Notes under the pieces: model-generated | What the model was told of the DNA's origin: nothing | The model's input: the letters and a program-made list of their open reading frames with translations, nothing else | The model's database searches: none | From: Mesorhizobium sp. M1D.F.Ca.ET.043.01.1.1 | Lineage (GTDB): Bacteria > Pseudomonadota > Alphaproteobacteria > Rhizobiales > Rhizobiaceae | Assembly (NCBI RefSeq): GCF_003952385.1 | Contig: NZ_CP034444.1 | Coordinates: 744,001-808,000 of the forward strand | DNA length: 64,000 nucleotides | Reading direction: 5' to 3' | Translations under genes and position numbers: made by a program | In this document: positions 52,727-61,727 of the stretch, piece by piece | Layout: every line of letters starts with the position of its first letter | Numbering within the stretch: position 1 is the first letter of the stretch

Positions 52727-53614
52727 TCAACCAGTCGACGGAACCGGCGCTCTCGCTGTCACGGCCGCGCCGAAGGCGGCGGCGATCACGGCACCGATAC
52801 CGGCGCATTGCAACGCGCTCAGGCTCTCGTGCAGGAACAAAAAACCTGTCAGCGCGCCGCCTGCGGGCTCCAGGCAGACGATCATGCCATAGACTTTCGC
52901 CGGCATTCTGGCGAGCACCATCATCTCCAGCCAGAAGGGCAGCGCGCTGGAGAACAGCCCGACGACGACCGCGGTCGCCATGACATGCGGGTCGGCGAGA
53001 TAAGGTTCCGCGGCGGTGAAACCGAAAGGCAGCGCGACCAGCGCGGCGATCGCCATGCCGTAGGCCGAGGTGCGGGCGCCAAGCTCGGCGCCGGCCTTCT
53101 GCGCGAAGATGATATAGAGTCCCCAACAGCCGCCGGCGGCAAGCGCAAGCAGCACGCCCACCGGATCGAGCCCGCGGCTGACATCGGCGAAAGGAGAAAG
53201 CAGCACGATGCCGGCGACCGCCAGCACCACCCAGACGAGGTCGAGCAAACGCCTGGAGCCGAGTGTGGCGACGAAAAGCGGGCCGGTGAATTCGAGCGCC
53301 ACGCAGATGCCCAGCGGAATGCGCTCGAGCGCGGCATAGAATAGCAGGTTCATGACCGAAACGGTGACGCCATAGGCGGCAAGCCAGGGCAGCCCCCTCG
53401 GTGTCGGCAGCACTTTCCATGGCCTGAGGACCGCCGCCAGCATCAGCGCGCCGATGACGAGCCTCAGCATCGTCGTGCCCTCCGCCCCGAGGACCGGAAA
53501 CAGGCCCTTGGCAAAGGCGGCGCCCACCTGCACCGAAAGAATGGCGCCAAGCAGGCCCACGACGGGCAAGGCGCCCAGCTGCGCCTCCGGTTTTGCGATC
53601 GGCGTCGACGTCAC
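52727..53614 (-). CDS. EamA/RhtA-like amino-acid or metabolite exporter
   Basis: 295 aa from GTG 53614, with AGGGGGGATGGA upstream; the open frame extends to 53758 but the added residues are not family-like. About ten membrane helices with two EamA repeats. VGLLGAILSVQVGAAFAKGL at the N-terminus, LGICVALEFTGPLFVATLGS and ALSALQCAGIG-type ending match the RhtA group that exports threonine and homoserine. Inner membrane. Monocistronic. Confidence 0.88.
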   Translation of the reverse strand: MTSTPIAKPEAQLGALPVVGLLGAILSVQVGAAFAKGLFPVLGAEGTTMLRLVIGALMLAAVLRPWKVLPTPRGLPWLAAYGVTVSVMNLLFYAALERIPLGICVALEFTGPLFVATLGSRRLLDLVWVVLAVAGIVLLSPFADVSRGLDPVGVLLALAAGGCWGLYIIFAQKAGAELGARTSAYGMAIAALVALPFGFTAAEPYLADPHVMATAVVVGLFSSALPFWLEMMVLARMPAKVYGMIVCLEPAGGALTGFLFLHESLSALQCAGIGAVIAAAFGAAVTARAPVPSTG

Positions 53615-53767
53615 TCCATCCCCCCTGCCCGCATGGTCGGATGCGGAGATAGGACCTGGCGGCCGCGCTGTCGTGAGGCAGCGGGCGAAGGATGATGGGA
53701 CAAGGCGCCCGTCACGTTGCCGGCAGGCTGCTGCGCTGCACAAAGCCTTGAGATTCAAGGGACTTTC

Positions 53768-53965
53768 TCACAAGTTCGAACGGGGATCGGCGCGCAACGA
53801 CCGAGCCTTTCTTTCAATACTCCTAACATACTCGTTATGGTTGTCGGCGTGATCGCCCAACATCTCTTGCGATAATACTGCTCGAAACTCAGACCAACTG
53901 CCCATGAGTACATAGGACCATTGGACGCCGCGGGAATATTTTTGAACGAAAACTATTTCCTCCAC
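53768..53965 (-). CDS. Possible small hypothetical protein
   Basis: 65 aa from GTG 53965, with GGGGAGG a few bases upstream (spacing short). The sequence (IVFVQKYSRGVQWSYVLMGS, EFRAVLSQEMLGDHADNHNE) looks protein-like and its codons are unusually AT-rich for this window, which could mean recent acquisition. No family recognised. The rest of the gap 53615-54207 shows nothing. Confidence 0.4.
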   Translation of the reverse strand: MEEIVFVQKYSRGVQWSYVLMGSWSEFRAVLSQEMLGDHADNHNEYVRSIERKARSLRADPRSNL

Positions 53966-54207
53966 GCCTCCCCATCACATCTTTATTTCAAAGCCGTAAG
54001 GATTTTGTGTTGCGCTGCAACATAGGCCGCGACAATCGTGGACCGGGGGCATGCCTGGTTGGAGGCTGCCATTATTTTGACTCGGATGGGTATTGCGCTG
54101 GCCGGCAAGGAAAGCACCGTCGGCTTGGACGGCGATTTCTCGGCAGGCGGCCGCGCGGTTTGCGCGTCCTATGCTCCCTGTCACCGCAAAGCTGCCGGAC
54201 GCCGCTG

Positions 54208-55347
54208 ATGGCGAACGCGCGCGACATCCAGTTGGACGCGTTGCGGGCCGTTGCCGTGACGCTGGTGCTTTACGCGCATTTCCTCGCGCCCGGCGGCTCG
54301 TCCTTCCTCGGCCATCTCGGCGTCCGGCTGTTCTTTGTGCTCTCCGGCTTCCTGATCACCCGGCTCCTGCTGGAGGCGCGCGACGCCGCCCAATTCGAGG
54401 CCGGACCGGCGCTGCGTTCCTTCTATGCCAGGCGCGTGATCCGAATCTTCCCGCCCTATTTCGCGGTGCTGGCGCTCGTCTGGTTTACAGACCTGGAACA
54501 ATCCAGATCGTCGCTCGCCTGGCATGCCCTCTATCTCTCGAATTTCTGGTACGCGCTGCGCAACGATTGGAACCCCTGGCTGCTCTGCCATTTCTGGAGC
54601 CTCAGCATCGAGGAGCAGTTCTACCTGGCCTGGCCGCTGATCGTGCTTCTGGCGCCGCGCAGGCGCATCGAGGCGATCACCATCGGCGTCATCTGCTTCT
54701 CGCTCGTCTACCGCTTCTACTGGCCGATCGCCACCGACACCGCGCTGGCGCGGGATCTGCTGCCGCCGGCCTCGATGGATGCGCTTGGCTGCGGCGCGCT
54801 GCTTGCCGTGCGCCGCGCCAGGGGCGCGGACGTGCCGCAATGGATGCGGCGCGGCTGGCCGGCCTTGGCGGCGGTTTTCCTGCTCGTCGTGTGGTCCGAC
54901 CCCGGGCTGGCGAGCTCGACTTGGGAGTGGCCGCGCTGGCTGCTGGTGCAGGTGCTGCCGCTGGTACCGCTGACGGCGGTCGTCGCCGCCTGTTCGAACG
55001 GCCTTGGCGGCGCGCTCGGCAGGCTGGCAGAACTGCCGCCGCTACTCGGGCTCGGCCGCATCAGCTACGGCGTCTATCTCTACCACCCGATCCTTCTCGC
55101 CTATGCCGTCAAGGCGCAGCCGTGGATCCCGCTCAACGTCTCGGAACAGGGACCGGGGCGATTCGTCGTCGCGGGCACGGCGACGCTGATCGCCGCCTCG
55201 CTCTCCTGGGCGTTCTTCGAAAAGCCGCTCAACGGCCTCAAGCGCTATTTTCCTTATGTCGCGCGGCGACGCGCGCCGGGCGAGGCCGATTGGACCAGCC
55301 AAGCGGCTGGCGCGCTCGACCTTCAGCGAACCGAGGCAAGGCGATAA
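54208..55347 (+). CDS. Membrane acyltransferase (acyltransferase_3 / OafA-like)
   Basis: 379 aa from ATG 54208. IQLDALRAVAVTLVLYAHFL near the N-terminus, the GHLGVRLFFVLSGFLITRLL segment and RFYARRVIRIFPPYF-type motifs are those of integral-membrane O-acyltransferases, with about ten helices. They add acetyl or other acyl groups to surface glycans. SLSIEEQFYLAWPL is the conserved mid-protein motif. First gene of a four-gene unit; its TAA overlaps the next ATG (TAATG). Confidence 0.9.
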   Translation: MANARDIQLDALRAVAVTLVLYAHFLAPGGSSFLGHLGVRLFFVLSGFLITRLLLEARDAAQFEAGPALRSFYARRVIRIFPPYFAVLALVWFTDLEQSRSSLAWHALYLSNFWYALRNDWNPWLLCHFWSLSIEEQFYLAWPLIVLLAPRRRIEAITIGVICFSLVYRFYWPIATDTALARDLLPPASMDALGCGALLAVRRARGADVPQWMRRGWPALAAVFLLVVWSDPGLASSTWEWPRWLLVQVLPLVPLTAVVAACSNGLGGALGRLAELPPLLGLGRISYGVYLYHPILLAYAVKAQPWIPLNVSEQGPGRFVVAGTATLIAASLSWAFFEKPLNGLKRYFPYVARRRAPGEADWTSQAAGALDLQRTEARR

Positions 55348-56456
55348 TGGCGAACGCGCCCCTCATCTCCGTGCTGCTGCCGGTCTACAACGCCGAGCCC
55401 TATGTCGCGGCTGCAATCCAATCGATCCTGCGGCAGGACTACGGCCGGCTTGAGGTCATCGCCATCAACGACGGATCGACCGACAAGTCACTGGAGATCC
55501 TCGAGCGCTTCCGCGGGGACGACAGCCGCGTCTCGATCATCTCGCGCGAGAATCGCGGCCTCGTCGCCAGCCTCAACGAAGGGCTGCGGATGGCACAAGG
55601 CGAGCTCGTCGCGCGCATGGACGCTGACGACTTCGCCTATCCGTGGCGACTGTCGCGGCAGGCGGCGCTGTTTGCCGCGCGGCCCGAGCTCGGCTTCTGC
55701 GGCGCGCTCGTCGATCCGCTGCTCCATGGCCGCATCGCGCGAGGCCGGCCCGATCCGGTGTTCCGCCTCGGCCTTCCCGTGCTGTCGAAGTTCTTCACCA
55801 TCTTCATGCACCCGACGGTGGTCTACAACCGCGACGTCATTGCGGAAGCCGACCTCCATTACGACGGCTCCTACCGACATGCCGAGGATTTCGACCTCTT
55901 CCGCCGGCTCACCGACCGCTACCCGGCGGCACTGATGGAGGAAAGCCTTCTCATCTACCGGGTGCACTCCGGCAGCGTGACCAGCCGGCACACCCGAGAG
56001 ATGCGGCGCACGCATCTCAAGATCGTGGCAGAGAATCTCGAACCCGAGGGCCTGGCGGAGGATGGCGCGGACCTGCGCGCCATCGGCGATCGCGTCTCCT
56101 TCGAGACTGTGCGCCGGGTAGCGGAATTCATCCGCGCGCTGGAGGGGCGGATCGCCGCCCTGCCCGATACGACGCGGCCGAGCTTCGAAGCCGGCGCGCT
56201 GAACCTGTTCTATTTCCTCTACCAGCTCGTCAACGATGAGGAGCGGCCGGCGCTGACGCATGAGCTTTTGACGGCGACCGGGAAATGGAACGCGATCCGC
56301 CGCCGCGAGAAATACGCGCTCAGCCCCGGCGCCTGGGCGCCCTGGCTGAGCCAGGCCTCAATGTGGGCCGGCAAACGTGCCGACCGGGTGGCCTACCGCT
56401 TCAAATCCGCGCCGGCGGCGGCGGTGCTTGCGCCTTATCGGATGGGGGCGGCATGA
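55347..56456 (+). CDS. GT2-family glycosyltransferase
   Basis: 369 aa from ATG 55347 (TAATG overlap). The GT-A fold is seen in ISVLLPVYNAEPYVAAAIQS, VIAINDGSTDKSLEI, the metal-binding DxD-like ARMDADDFAYPWRL, and HAEDFDLFRRLT with the likely catalytic Asp. A C-terminal helical part (about residues 220-369) is not assigned. It would add a sugar from a nucleotide donor during synthesis of a surface polysaccharide. It overlaps the next gene by ATGA. Confidence 0.9.
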   Translation: MANAPLISVLLPVYNAEPYVAAAIQSILRQDYGRLEVIAINDGSTDKSLEILERFRGDDSRVSIISRENRGLVASLNEGLRMAQGELVARMDADDFAYPWRLSRQAALFAARPELGFCGALVDPLLHGRIARGRPDPVFRLGLPVLSKFFTIFMHPTVVYNRDVIAEADLHYDGSYRHAEDFDLFRRLTDRYPAALMEESLLIYRVHSGSVTSRHTREMRRTHLKIVAENLEPEGLAEDGADLRAIGDRVSFETVRRVAEFIRALEGRIAALPDTTRPSFEAGALNLFYFLYQLVNDEERPALTHELLTATGKWNAIRRREKYALSPGAWAPWLSQASMWAGKRADRVAYRFKSAPAAAVLAPYRMGAA

Positions 56457-57484
56457 ACGCCGAACGCCATCCGCTGCTGCGAGGCTTCCGGCCGGCCCTG
56501 CCCGCCCCTCCCTGGCCCCGGCAGCGGCCGCAGGTCTCCTTCATCGTCTGCACGCGCGACCGCGTCGCGGTGCTGGAAGCTTGCATCCAGTCAATCCAAG
56601 CGGCGTGCCTTGCGCACCCTGCCTTCGCGGCCGAGCTGGTGGTGGTCGACAACGGCTCGCGCGATGGCACGGCCGAGTACCTTTCGCGGATCGCCGCCGC
56701 GTCCGACATCGCGCTCACCGCAATCTCGCAGCCGCGCCCCGGACTTGCGGCGGCGCGCAATGCCGGGCTGGCGCGGGCGCGCGGTCGCGTGCTGGTCTTC
56801 ATCGACGACGACTGCCGGCTCGAACGCAACTACCTCGTCGACCTCGAGCGGCACTATGCGAGCGGCGAGAAATGGCTCATCCGCGGCGGCCGCGTCGAGA
56901 TCGGCGACGCGCGCGACCTGCCTTTCACGATAAAACGCTGCGAGAAGCGCGAGCGGCTGACGCCATCCGTCCATCCGGGCGGCTTCGTGCTCGGCTGCAA
57001 CATGACCATGCACCGCGACGTCGCCGCCCGCATCGGCCTTTTCGACGAACGCTTCGGCGCCGGCGGCGCGCTGCGTTCGGCCGAGGACACGGACTATCTG
57101 GTGCGCGCCATGCTCGCCGGTGTAGCGGTGGAATACGTGCCCGACATGACGATCTTCCACCATCATGGCCGGCGCGACGGCAAGGCGATCGGCCGGCTGC
57201 ACCGCGACTATCATTTCGGCAACGGCGCGCTCTGCCTAAAGCACATCCGCCGCGCGCCCTGGCTGCTGCGTCATTTCTACTGGGCGGCCCGCGCGGCGAT
57301 GCGCGAGCTCGCCGGCGGTCCGAAGTTCGACGGCGATCTCAAGCTGTCGCACTGGCCGATCGTGCTGATGAACCTCGCCGGCGCGGCGAAGTTCGCGCTT
57401 CTCGTGCTCGCCAGGCGGCCGGACCGGCAGCCACGGCTCGCCGAGGAAACCATCGAGGCCAGCGCGGAGGCCGGCGCGCGATGA
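56453..57484 (+). CDS. GT2-family glycosyltransferase
   Basis: 343 aa from ATG 56453, overlapping the stop of the previous gene. PQVSFIVCTRDRVAVLEACI, LVVVDNGSRDGTAEYL, VLVFIDDDCRLERNYLVDLE (DxD-type metal site) and FGAGGALRSAEDTDYLVRAM mark a GT2 enzyme of the rhamnosyl/galactosyl-transferase kind. A hydrophobic stretch near the C-terminus (IVLMNLAGAAKFALLVLARR) may associate it with the membrane. Third gene of the unit, overlapping the ABC exporter start. Confidence 0.9.
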   Translation: MNAERHPLLRGFRPALPAPPWPRQRPQVSFIVCTRDRVAVLEACIQSIQAACLAHPAFAAELVVVDNGSRDGTAEYLSRIAAASDIALTAISQPRPGLAAARNAGLARARGRVLVFIDDDCRLERNYLVDLERHYASGEKWLIRGGRVEIGDARDLPFTIKRCEKRERLTPSVHPGGFVLGCNMTMHRDVAARIGLFDERFGAGGALRSAEDTDYLVRAMLAGVAVEYVPDMTIFHHHGRRDGKAIGRLHRDYHFGNGALCLKHIRRAPWLLRHFYWAARAAMRELAGGPKFDGDLKLSHWPIVLMNLAGAAKFALLVLARRPDRQPRLAEETIEASAEAGAR

Positions 57485-59253
57485 CCGGGCGCCCGACACT
57501 GTCGATGCTGCGCCGCGCCCTCGGCCGCCGGCAGCTCGGCCTGCTGCCGGCCGTCGTCGCGCTCGGGCTTGCGAGTGCTGCGCTCGAAGGTTTCGGTATC
57601 GGGCTGATCATCCCGTTGCTCGGTATCATTATGGGGCATGGCGACACAAGCGGCATGGCCGGCTTCTCGGCGCTGCTGCAGAAGATCGGCGCCGAGCTCG
57701 GCGAGCGCGAGCGGTTGATCGCGCTTGCGGCCGCGATCCTCGGCTCGATCCTGTTGAAGAACATCCTTGCCTACGCCAATTCGGTGCTCACGGCCCATAT
57801 CTACGGCAGAGCCGGCCAGTCGATCCGCGGCGCGCTGGCCGAGCGCCTGCTCACCGTCGGCTATCCGTTCTTCCTGAGGGAGAGCCCGGGGCGGCTGCTC
57901 AACATCATCTCCAACGAATCCTGGCGGGCGTCGGACGCCATACAGGGGATGCTCGGCGCGGTGGTCAGCGCTTCGGCGGCGGTCATCCTGCTCGGCTTCC
58001 TGCTGCTGTTATCCTGGCAGATGACGCTCCTGGTGATGCTTGGGCTGGCGCTCGTGCAGGCGGCACATATGGCGCTATCGGCGCATCTGAGGGCGCCCAG
58101 CCGCAGCGTGGCGGCGCGCAACAGCGGGCTCGCCTCGCAGATGCTGCATCTCGTCCATGCCGGGCGCCTGATCCGCATCTTCGGCCAGGAGGCGCGCGAG
58201 AAGGCGGCGTTCGAGAAGGCATCGGACGGCGTGCGGCGGGCGGCCTTCCTGCTCTCCAGCCGCCAGGGCGCGCTGGCGCCGCTGACGGAGGTGCTTCACG
58301 CCGTGCTGTTCCTGGCGGTGGTGATCGGCGCCTGGCTGGCCGGCCTGAGCTTCCCGCTGGTTGCCGCCTTTTTGATCCTGCTCTACCGCCTGCAGCCGCA
58401 TGTGAGAGCCCTGCAGATGACCTGGAGCCAGGTGCAGGGGCTTTCCGGCTCGTTGGAAGAGGTGACCTGGCTGCTCGACCCAACCGGCAAGCCGGCGCCG
58501 CCCAGGGGCAGCCGGCCGTTCGCGGCCTTGAGCGAAAAAATCGCCTTCGAGGGCGTGAGCTTCAGCTATGCCAATGAGGAGCAGCGCGCGGCGGTGCTGC
58601 ACGCGGTGAGCTTCGATATCGCAAGCGGCCGCTCGACGGCGCTGATCGGCCGCTCCGGCGCCGGCAAGACGACGATCGTCAATTTGCTTTGCCGCTTCGT
58701 CGAGCCGGATGGCGGCAAGATCCTCGTCGACGGCGCGCCGCTCGGCGAGATCGACCCGGTCGCATGGCGGGCGCATATTGCCTTGGCCAGCCAGGAATTG
58801 GAGCTGGTGGACGGCACCATCCTCGACAACATCACCTACGGCAAGGACGAGGCGACGCCGGAAGAGGCGCGCCGCGCGGCCGAGCTTGCCGAGGCGCACG
58901 GCTTCATCGAAACGCTGCCGCAGGGCTATCAGACGGTGGTCGGCTATCGCGGCCTCAACCTGTCGGCCGGGCAAAGGCAGCGCATCGCGCTCGCTCGCGC
59001 GCTGCTGCGCGACCCCGACATACTGATCCTCGACGAGGCGACCAACGCGGTCGACGGGCTTTCGGAAGCGGCGATCGTTGAAACGCTGAAATCGCGCGCC
59101 GGCCGCCGCACCACCATCGTCATCAGCCACCACCACTCGACGATCTCGTTCTGCGACGACCTGGTGATCCTGGAACATGGCCGGGTGAGGAAGCAGGCGC
59201 CGTTTGCCGAATTGGCGGCCCGCAGCATGGATGAATTGTATCAGCCGGAGTGA
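57481..59253 (+). CDS. ABC exporter, MsbA-like permease-ATPase
   Basis: 590 aa from ATG 57481 (ATGA overlap). Six membrane helices in the N-terminal 310 residues, then an ATPase with Walker A GRSGAGKTT, signature LSAGQRQR (Ala instead of the usual Gly) and Walker B ILILDEATNAVDG. Type IV ABC exporters of this group flip lipid-linked glycans or lipids. As last gene of an acyltransferase-GT2-GT2 unit it probably exports the acylated glycan. No O-antigen ligase or polymerase is present in the window. Confidence 0.9.
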   Translation: MTGRPTLSMLRRALGRRQLGLLPAVVALGLASAALEGFGIGLIIPLLGIIMGHGDTSGMAGFSALLQKIGAELGERERLIALAAAILGSILLKNILAYANSVLTAHIYGRAGQSIRGALAERLLTVGYPFFLRESPGRLLNIISNESWRASDAIQGMLGAVVSASAAVILLGFLLLLSWQMTLLVMLGLALVQAAHMALSAHLRAPSRSVAARNSGLASQMLHLVHAGRLIRIFGQEAREKAAFEKASDGVRRAAFLLSSRQGALAPLTEVLHAVLFLAVVIGAWLAGLSFPLVAAFLILLYRLQPHVRALQMTWSQVQGLSGSLEEVTWLLDPTGKPAPPRGSRPFAALSEKIAFEGVSFSYANEEQRAAVLHAVSFDIASGRSTALIGRSGAGKTTIVNLLCRFVEPDGGKILVDGAPLGEIDPVAWRAHIALASQELELVDGTILDNITYGKDEATPEEARRAAELAEAHGFIETLPQGYQTVVGYRGLNLSAGQRQRIALARALLRDPDILILDEATNAVDGLSEAAIVETLKSRAGRRTTIVISHHHSTISFCDDLVILEHGRVRKQAPFAELAARSMDELYQPE

Positions 59254-59337
59254 GAGATTTTTGCCGGGCTCTGCCCTGAGAAGCTGGCGCGAAGAAGAGG
59301 CGCGGCGGAGCCGCGACGGAGAGGGGATGGCGCCGGC

Positions 59338-59430
59338 GTCCTACCTCCCCCTTGTGGGGATGGGGGTCGGCGCAGTCCCCGCCCCGATCCGCTCCGCGGA
59401 TCGACCCTCCCCACAAGCGGGAGGGTAAAA
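59338..59430. repeat. Palindromic intergenic repeat, family R3
   Basis: CTCCCCCTTGTGGGGATGGG at one end and TCCCCACAAGCGGGAGGG at the other, around a GC-rich palindromic centre (GATCCGCTCCGCGGATCG). Related to the pair at 24736-24920. It lies between the convergent ABC exporter and minE genes and may end both transcripts. Confidence 0.7.
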
Positions 59431-59432
59431 GA

Positions 59433-59705
59433 TCACCCCGCCATGGCGAGCGGCACGGCGCTCTTGTTGGGGATCTGGATGTCGATTTCCAGCGTCGACA
59501 TCGTGGCGCCGCGGTCCATCGAGACCTGGAGATAATCCTGGTCGATCTGCACGTGCTTGGCGATGACGGCCATGATCTCCTCGCGCAGGATGGAGACAAG
59601 GTCGGGCTGGCCGCGGCTCTGGCGCTCATAGGCGAGCAAGAGCTGCAACCGCTCGCGCGCCACTGGGGCGCTGGTGCGCCGCTTGAAGAGGTCGAGGATG
59701 CTCAT
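59433..59705 (-). CDS. minE: Cell division topological specificity factor MinE
   Basis: 90 aa. [20 protein letters not shown] is the membrane-targeting/anti-MinCD N-terminus, followed by [20 protein letters not shown] and the topological-specificity domain. MinE drives pole-to-pole MinD dynamics that keep the Z-ring at midcell. Its ATG overlaps the minD stop by 4 bp (ATGA). Third gene of minCDE. Confidence 0.95.
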   Translation of the reverse strand: MSILDLFKRRTSAPVARERLQLLLAYERQSRGQPDLVSILREEIMAVIAKHVQIDQDYLQVSMDRGATMSTLEIDIQIPNKSAVPLAMAG

Positions 59706-60517
59706 GCCGCCCTCCTTCCGAGAAGCCGGTCGAGGAAGCCCTTGCGTTCGAAGGGGACGACCACCGGCAGGTCCTCGCCTTCCAGGCGTCTTGCCGCTTC
59801 GAGGTAGGCCTTGGCGGCGGAATTGGTCGGTTCCGAGAGCGTGACCGGCGCGCCGAGGTTCGAGGCCCTGAGCACATCCTGGCTTTCCGGGATGATGCCG
59901 AGCAGCGGCGTCGACAGAATCTCCAGCACGTCGTCGATCGACAGCATCTCGCCGCGCGACGCGCGGGCGGCATCGTAGCGGGTCACAAGCACGTGCTTCT
60001 GGATCAGCTCGCCCTGCTCGGCTTTCATGGTGCGGGCGTCGAGCAGGCCGATGATGCGGTCGGAATCGCGCACCGACGACACTTCCGGGTTGGTGACGAT
60101 GACAGCCTCGTCGGCGAAGCGCATGGCGAGCTGGGCGCCGCGCTCGATGCCGGCCGGGCTATCGCAGAAGACATAGTCGAACACCGAGCGCAGCCGCGCG
60201 ATGACTTCGGCCACGCCCTCTTCGGTCAGCGCGTCCTTGTCGCGTGTCTGCGATGCGGGCAGCAGGTAGAGCGTCTCCAGCCGCTTGTCGCGGATCAGCG
60301 CCTGCGACAGTTTTGCGGTGCCCTGGATGACGTTGACGAGGTCGAACACCACACGGCGTTCGGCGCCCATGATGAGGTCGAGGTTCCTCAAGCCCACGTC
60401 GAAATCGACCAGCGCCACCTTCTTGCCGGTCTTGGCCACGGCAGCGCCGAGCGCGGCCGTCGAGGTCGTCTTGCCGACGCCCCCCTTGCCCGAAGTGACC
60501 ACGACTACCTTGCCCAT
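59702..60517 (-). CDS. minD: Septum-site-determining ATPase MinD
   Basis: 271 aa from ATG 60517, with TGGAGG 9 bp upstream; an ATG five codons earlier overlaps that site. The deviant Walker A is [17 protein letters not shown], followed by [18 protein letters not shown] and [14 protein letters not shown]. The C-terminal amphipathic helix ([14 protein letters not shown]) binds the membrane. MinD recruits MinC to block division at the poles and is displaced by MinE. The order minC-minD-minE is canonical. Confidence 0.97.
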   Translation of the reverse strand: MGKVVVVTSGKGGVGKTTSTAALGAAVAKTGKKVALVDFDVGLRNLDLIMGAERRVVFDLVNVIQGTAKLSQALIRDKRLETLYLLPASQTRDKDALTEEGVAEVIARLRSVFDYVFCDSPAGIERGAQLAMRFADEAVIVTNPEVSSVRDSDRIIGLLDARTMKAEQGELIQKHVLVTRYDAARASRGEMLSIDDVLEILSTPLLGIIPESQDVLRASNLGAPVTLSEPTNSAAKAYLEAARRLEGEDLPVVVPFERKGFLDRLLGRRAA

Positions 60518-60621
60518 ATATCCAGCCTCCATTGGCGTTTTTATTCATGACCGTGCCCGGCACGGCGGGATTCTTTGTCAGCTTCGCACGCGAAACCGGT
60601 CCGAAGCTTGCGGCCAAAAAC

Positions 60622-61461
60622 TCAGCCGAGCGGCACCACGCACAGCGCATCGTTGTCGAGGAAGGCCTGAACTGCCTTGCCGCGCGACACGCCTTCCATC
60701 TCCTCGGCCGTGGTGTACCAGCCGTCGACGGCGAGCAGCTCGGCCTCGTTCTTGCGGCAGAAGATGCGCGCCGAAATATTGCCTTCCGAGCCGGCGATCG
60801 CCCGGCCGCGCAGCGTGCCATAGACATGGATCGAGCCGCCGGCGACGATCTCCGAGCCGGACGCGACCGAGCCCAGCACGATGACGTCGCCATGCGGGTG
60901 GAACACCGACTGCCCGGAGCGGATCGGCGCTTTGATCATCAGCGTGCCGGCGGCGGGCTCATGCCTCTCGACCATCCTGTCCGGCTCGGGCTTCGCCGCT
61001 TCCGGCTTTGCCTCATCGAGCTTCACCAGATCGTCCTGCGGCGCCCTCACCTGCCCGGGCTGAATATCCTCGACCGCGGCCGTGTCGACTGTGATCTCTT
61101 CGGCCTTGGCCTTGCGCGCGGCCCTGCCCAGCAGGCCTTCGGCGGTGGCTTCCTTGGCGCCGCCAAGCAGCGGCGGCAGTTCGGGCCCGAGCTCGGCGCC
61201 CTCGAGCTCGATGGCGTAGACGCGGATGCCGCGCGAGCCGAGCACGCCGACCAGCGCCCCAATCTCTTCCGGCCCCGGCTTCAGCGTGTTCAAATCGAGC
61301 ACCACCGGGCGGCCATTGAAATAGCCCGGCGAGTTGCCGATCCAGTGATCGAGTCCCTCCAGCCAGTCGTCGATGGGAGCTTCCGGGGTGAGCGTGAAAG
61401 CGACGAATGAGCGGGCGCGGAAGCGGATGGATTTGTTGTGCAAAGGGGCGGCGAAGGTCAC
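60622..61461 (-). CDS. minC: Septum-site-determining protein MinC
   Basis: 279 aa from GTG 61461, the only candidate that keeps the N-terminal domain; the ribosome site is weak. The N-terminal FtsZ-inhibiting domain (RSFVAFTLTPEAPIDDWLEG) is followed by a long Glu/Ala/Lys-rich linker (about residues 110-165). The C-terminal beta-helix MinD-binding domain comprises RSGQSVFHPHGDVIVLGSVA, AGGSIHVYGTLRGRAIAG and EGNISARIFCRKNEAELLAV. A CtrA-type box lies 48 bp upstream. Confidence 0.95.
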   Translation of the reverse strand: MTFAAPLHNKSIRFRARSFVAFTLTPEAPIDDWLEGLDHWIGNSPGYFNGRPVVLDLNTLKPGPEEIGALVGVLGSRGIRVYAIELEGAELGPELPPLLGGAKEATAEGLLGRAARKAKAEEITVDTAAVEDIQPGQVRAPQDDLVKLDEAKPEAAKPEPDRMVERHEPAAGTLMIKAPIRSGQSVFHPHGDVIVLGSVASGSEIVAGGSIHVYGTLRGRAIAGSEGNISARIFCRKNEAELLAVDGWYTTAEEMEGVSRGKAVQAFLDNDALCVVPLG

Positions 61462-61508
61462 GACCAGGCGAATCCTTACTCAATGGTTAAAGGGTGCCGG
61501 GCGAATGG

Positions 61509-61523
61509 TTAACAAAAGGTTAA
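61509..61523 (-). promoter_or_regulatory. CtrA-type binding site upstream of minC
   Basis: TTAACAAAAGGTTAA is an exact TTAA-N7-TTAA full site, 48-62 bp upstream of the minC start. CtrA control of min genes is known in Brucella and Sinorhizobium. A further TTAA is at 61487-61490. Confidence 0.7.
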
Positions 61524-61727
61524 TTTCGGGGGTGAGACGCGTTAAGTGCTGACGCGGCTAACTTCTGTGGCGGGGCGGCCACACGGCCTGTCCGCGCACC
61601 GCTGCCCGCTGAAGACCCGCGCCGGTACGGGCCGGACATGTGAAATTCCTAATATACGAAGCGAGCATCCACCGGCACCATCCGGCACGGTTAATTTTCC
61701 ATTTCCTCCAGAGCAAGGGGACCTGGC

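Noticed and set aside
54093..56456. 787-codon frame including the GT2 gene and the acyltransferase region
   Set aside because: Only the part from 55347 is GT2-like. The first 418 codons are an off-frame reading of the acyltransferase gene.
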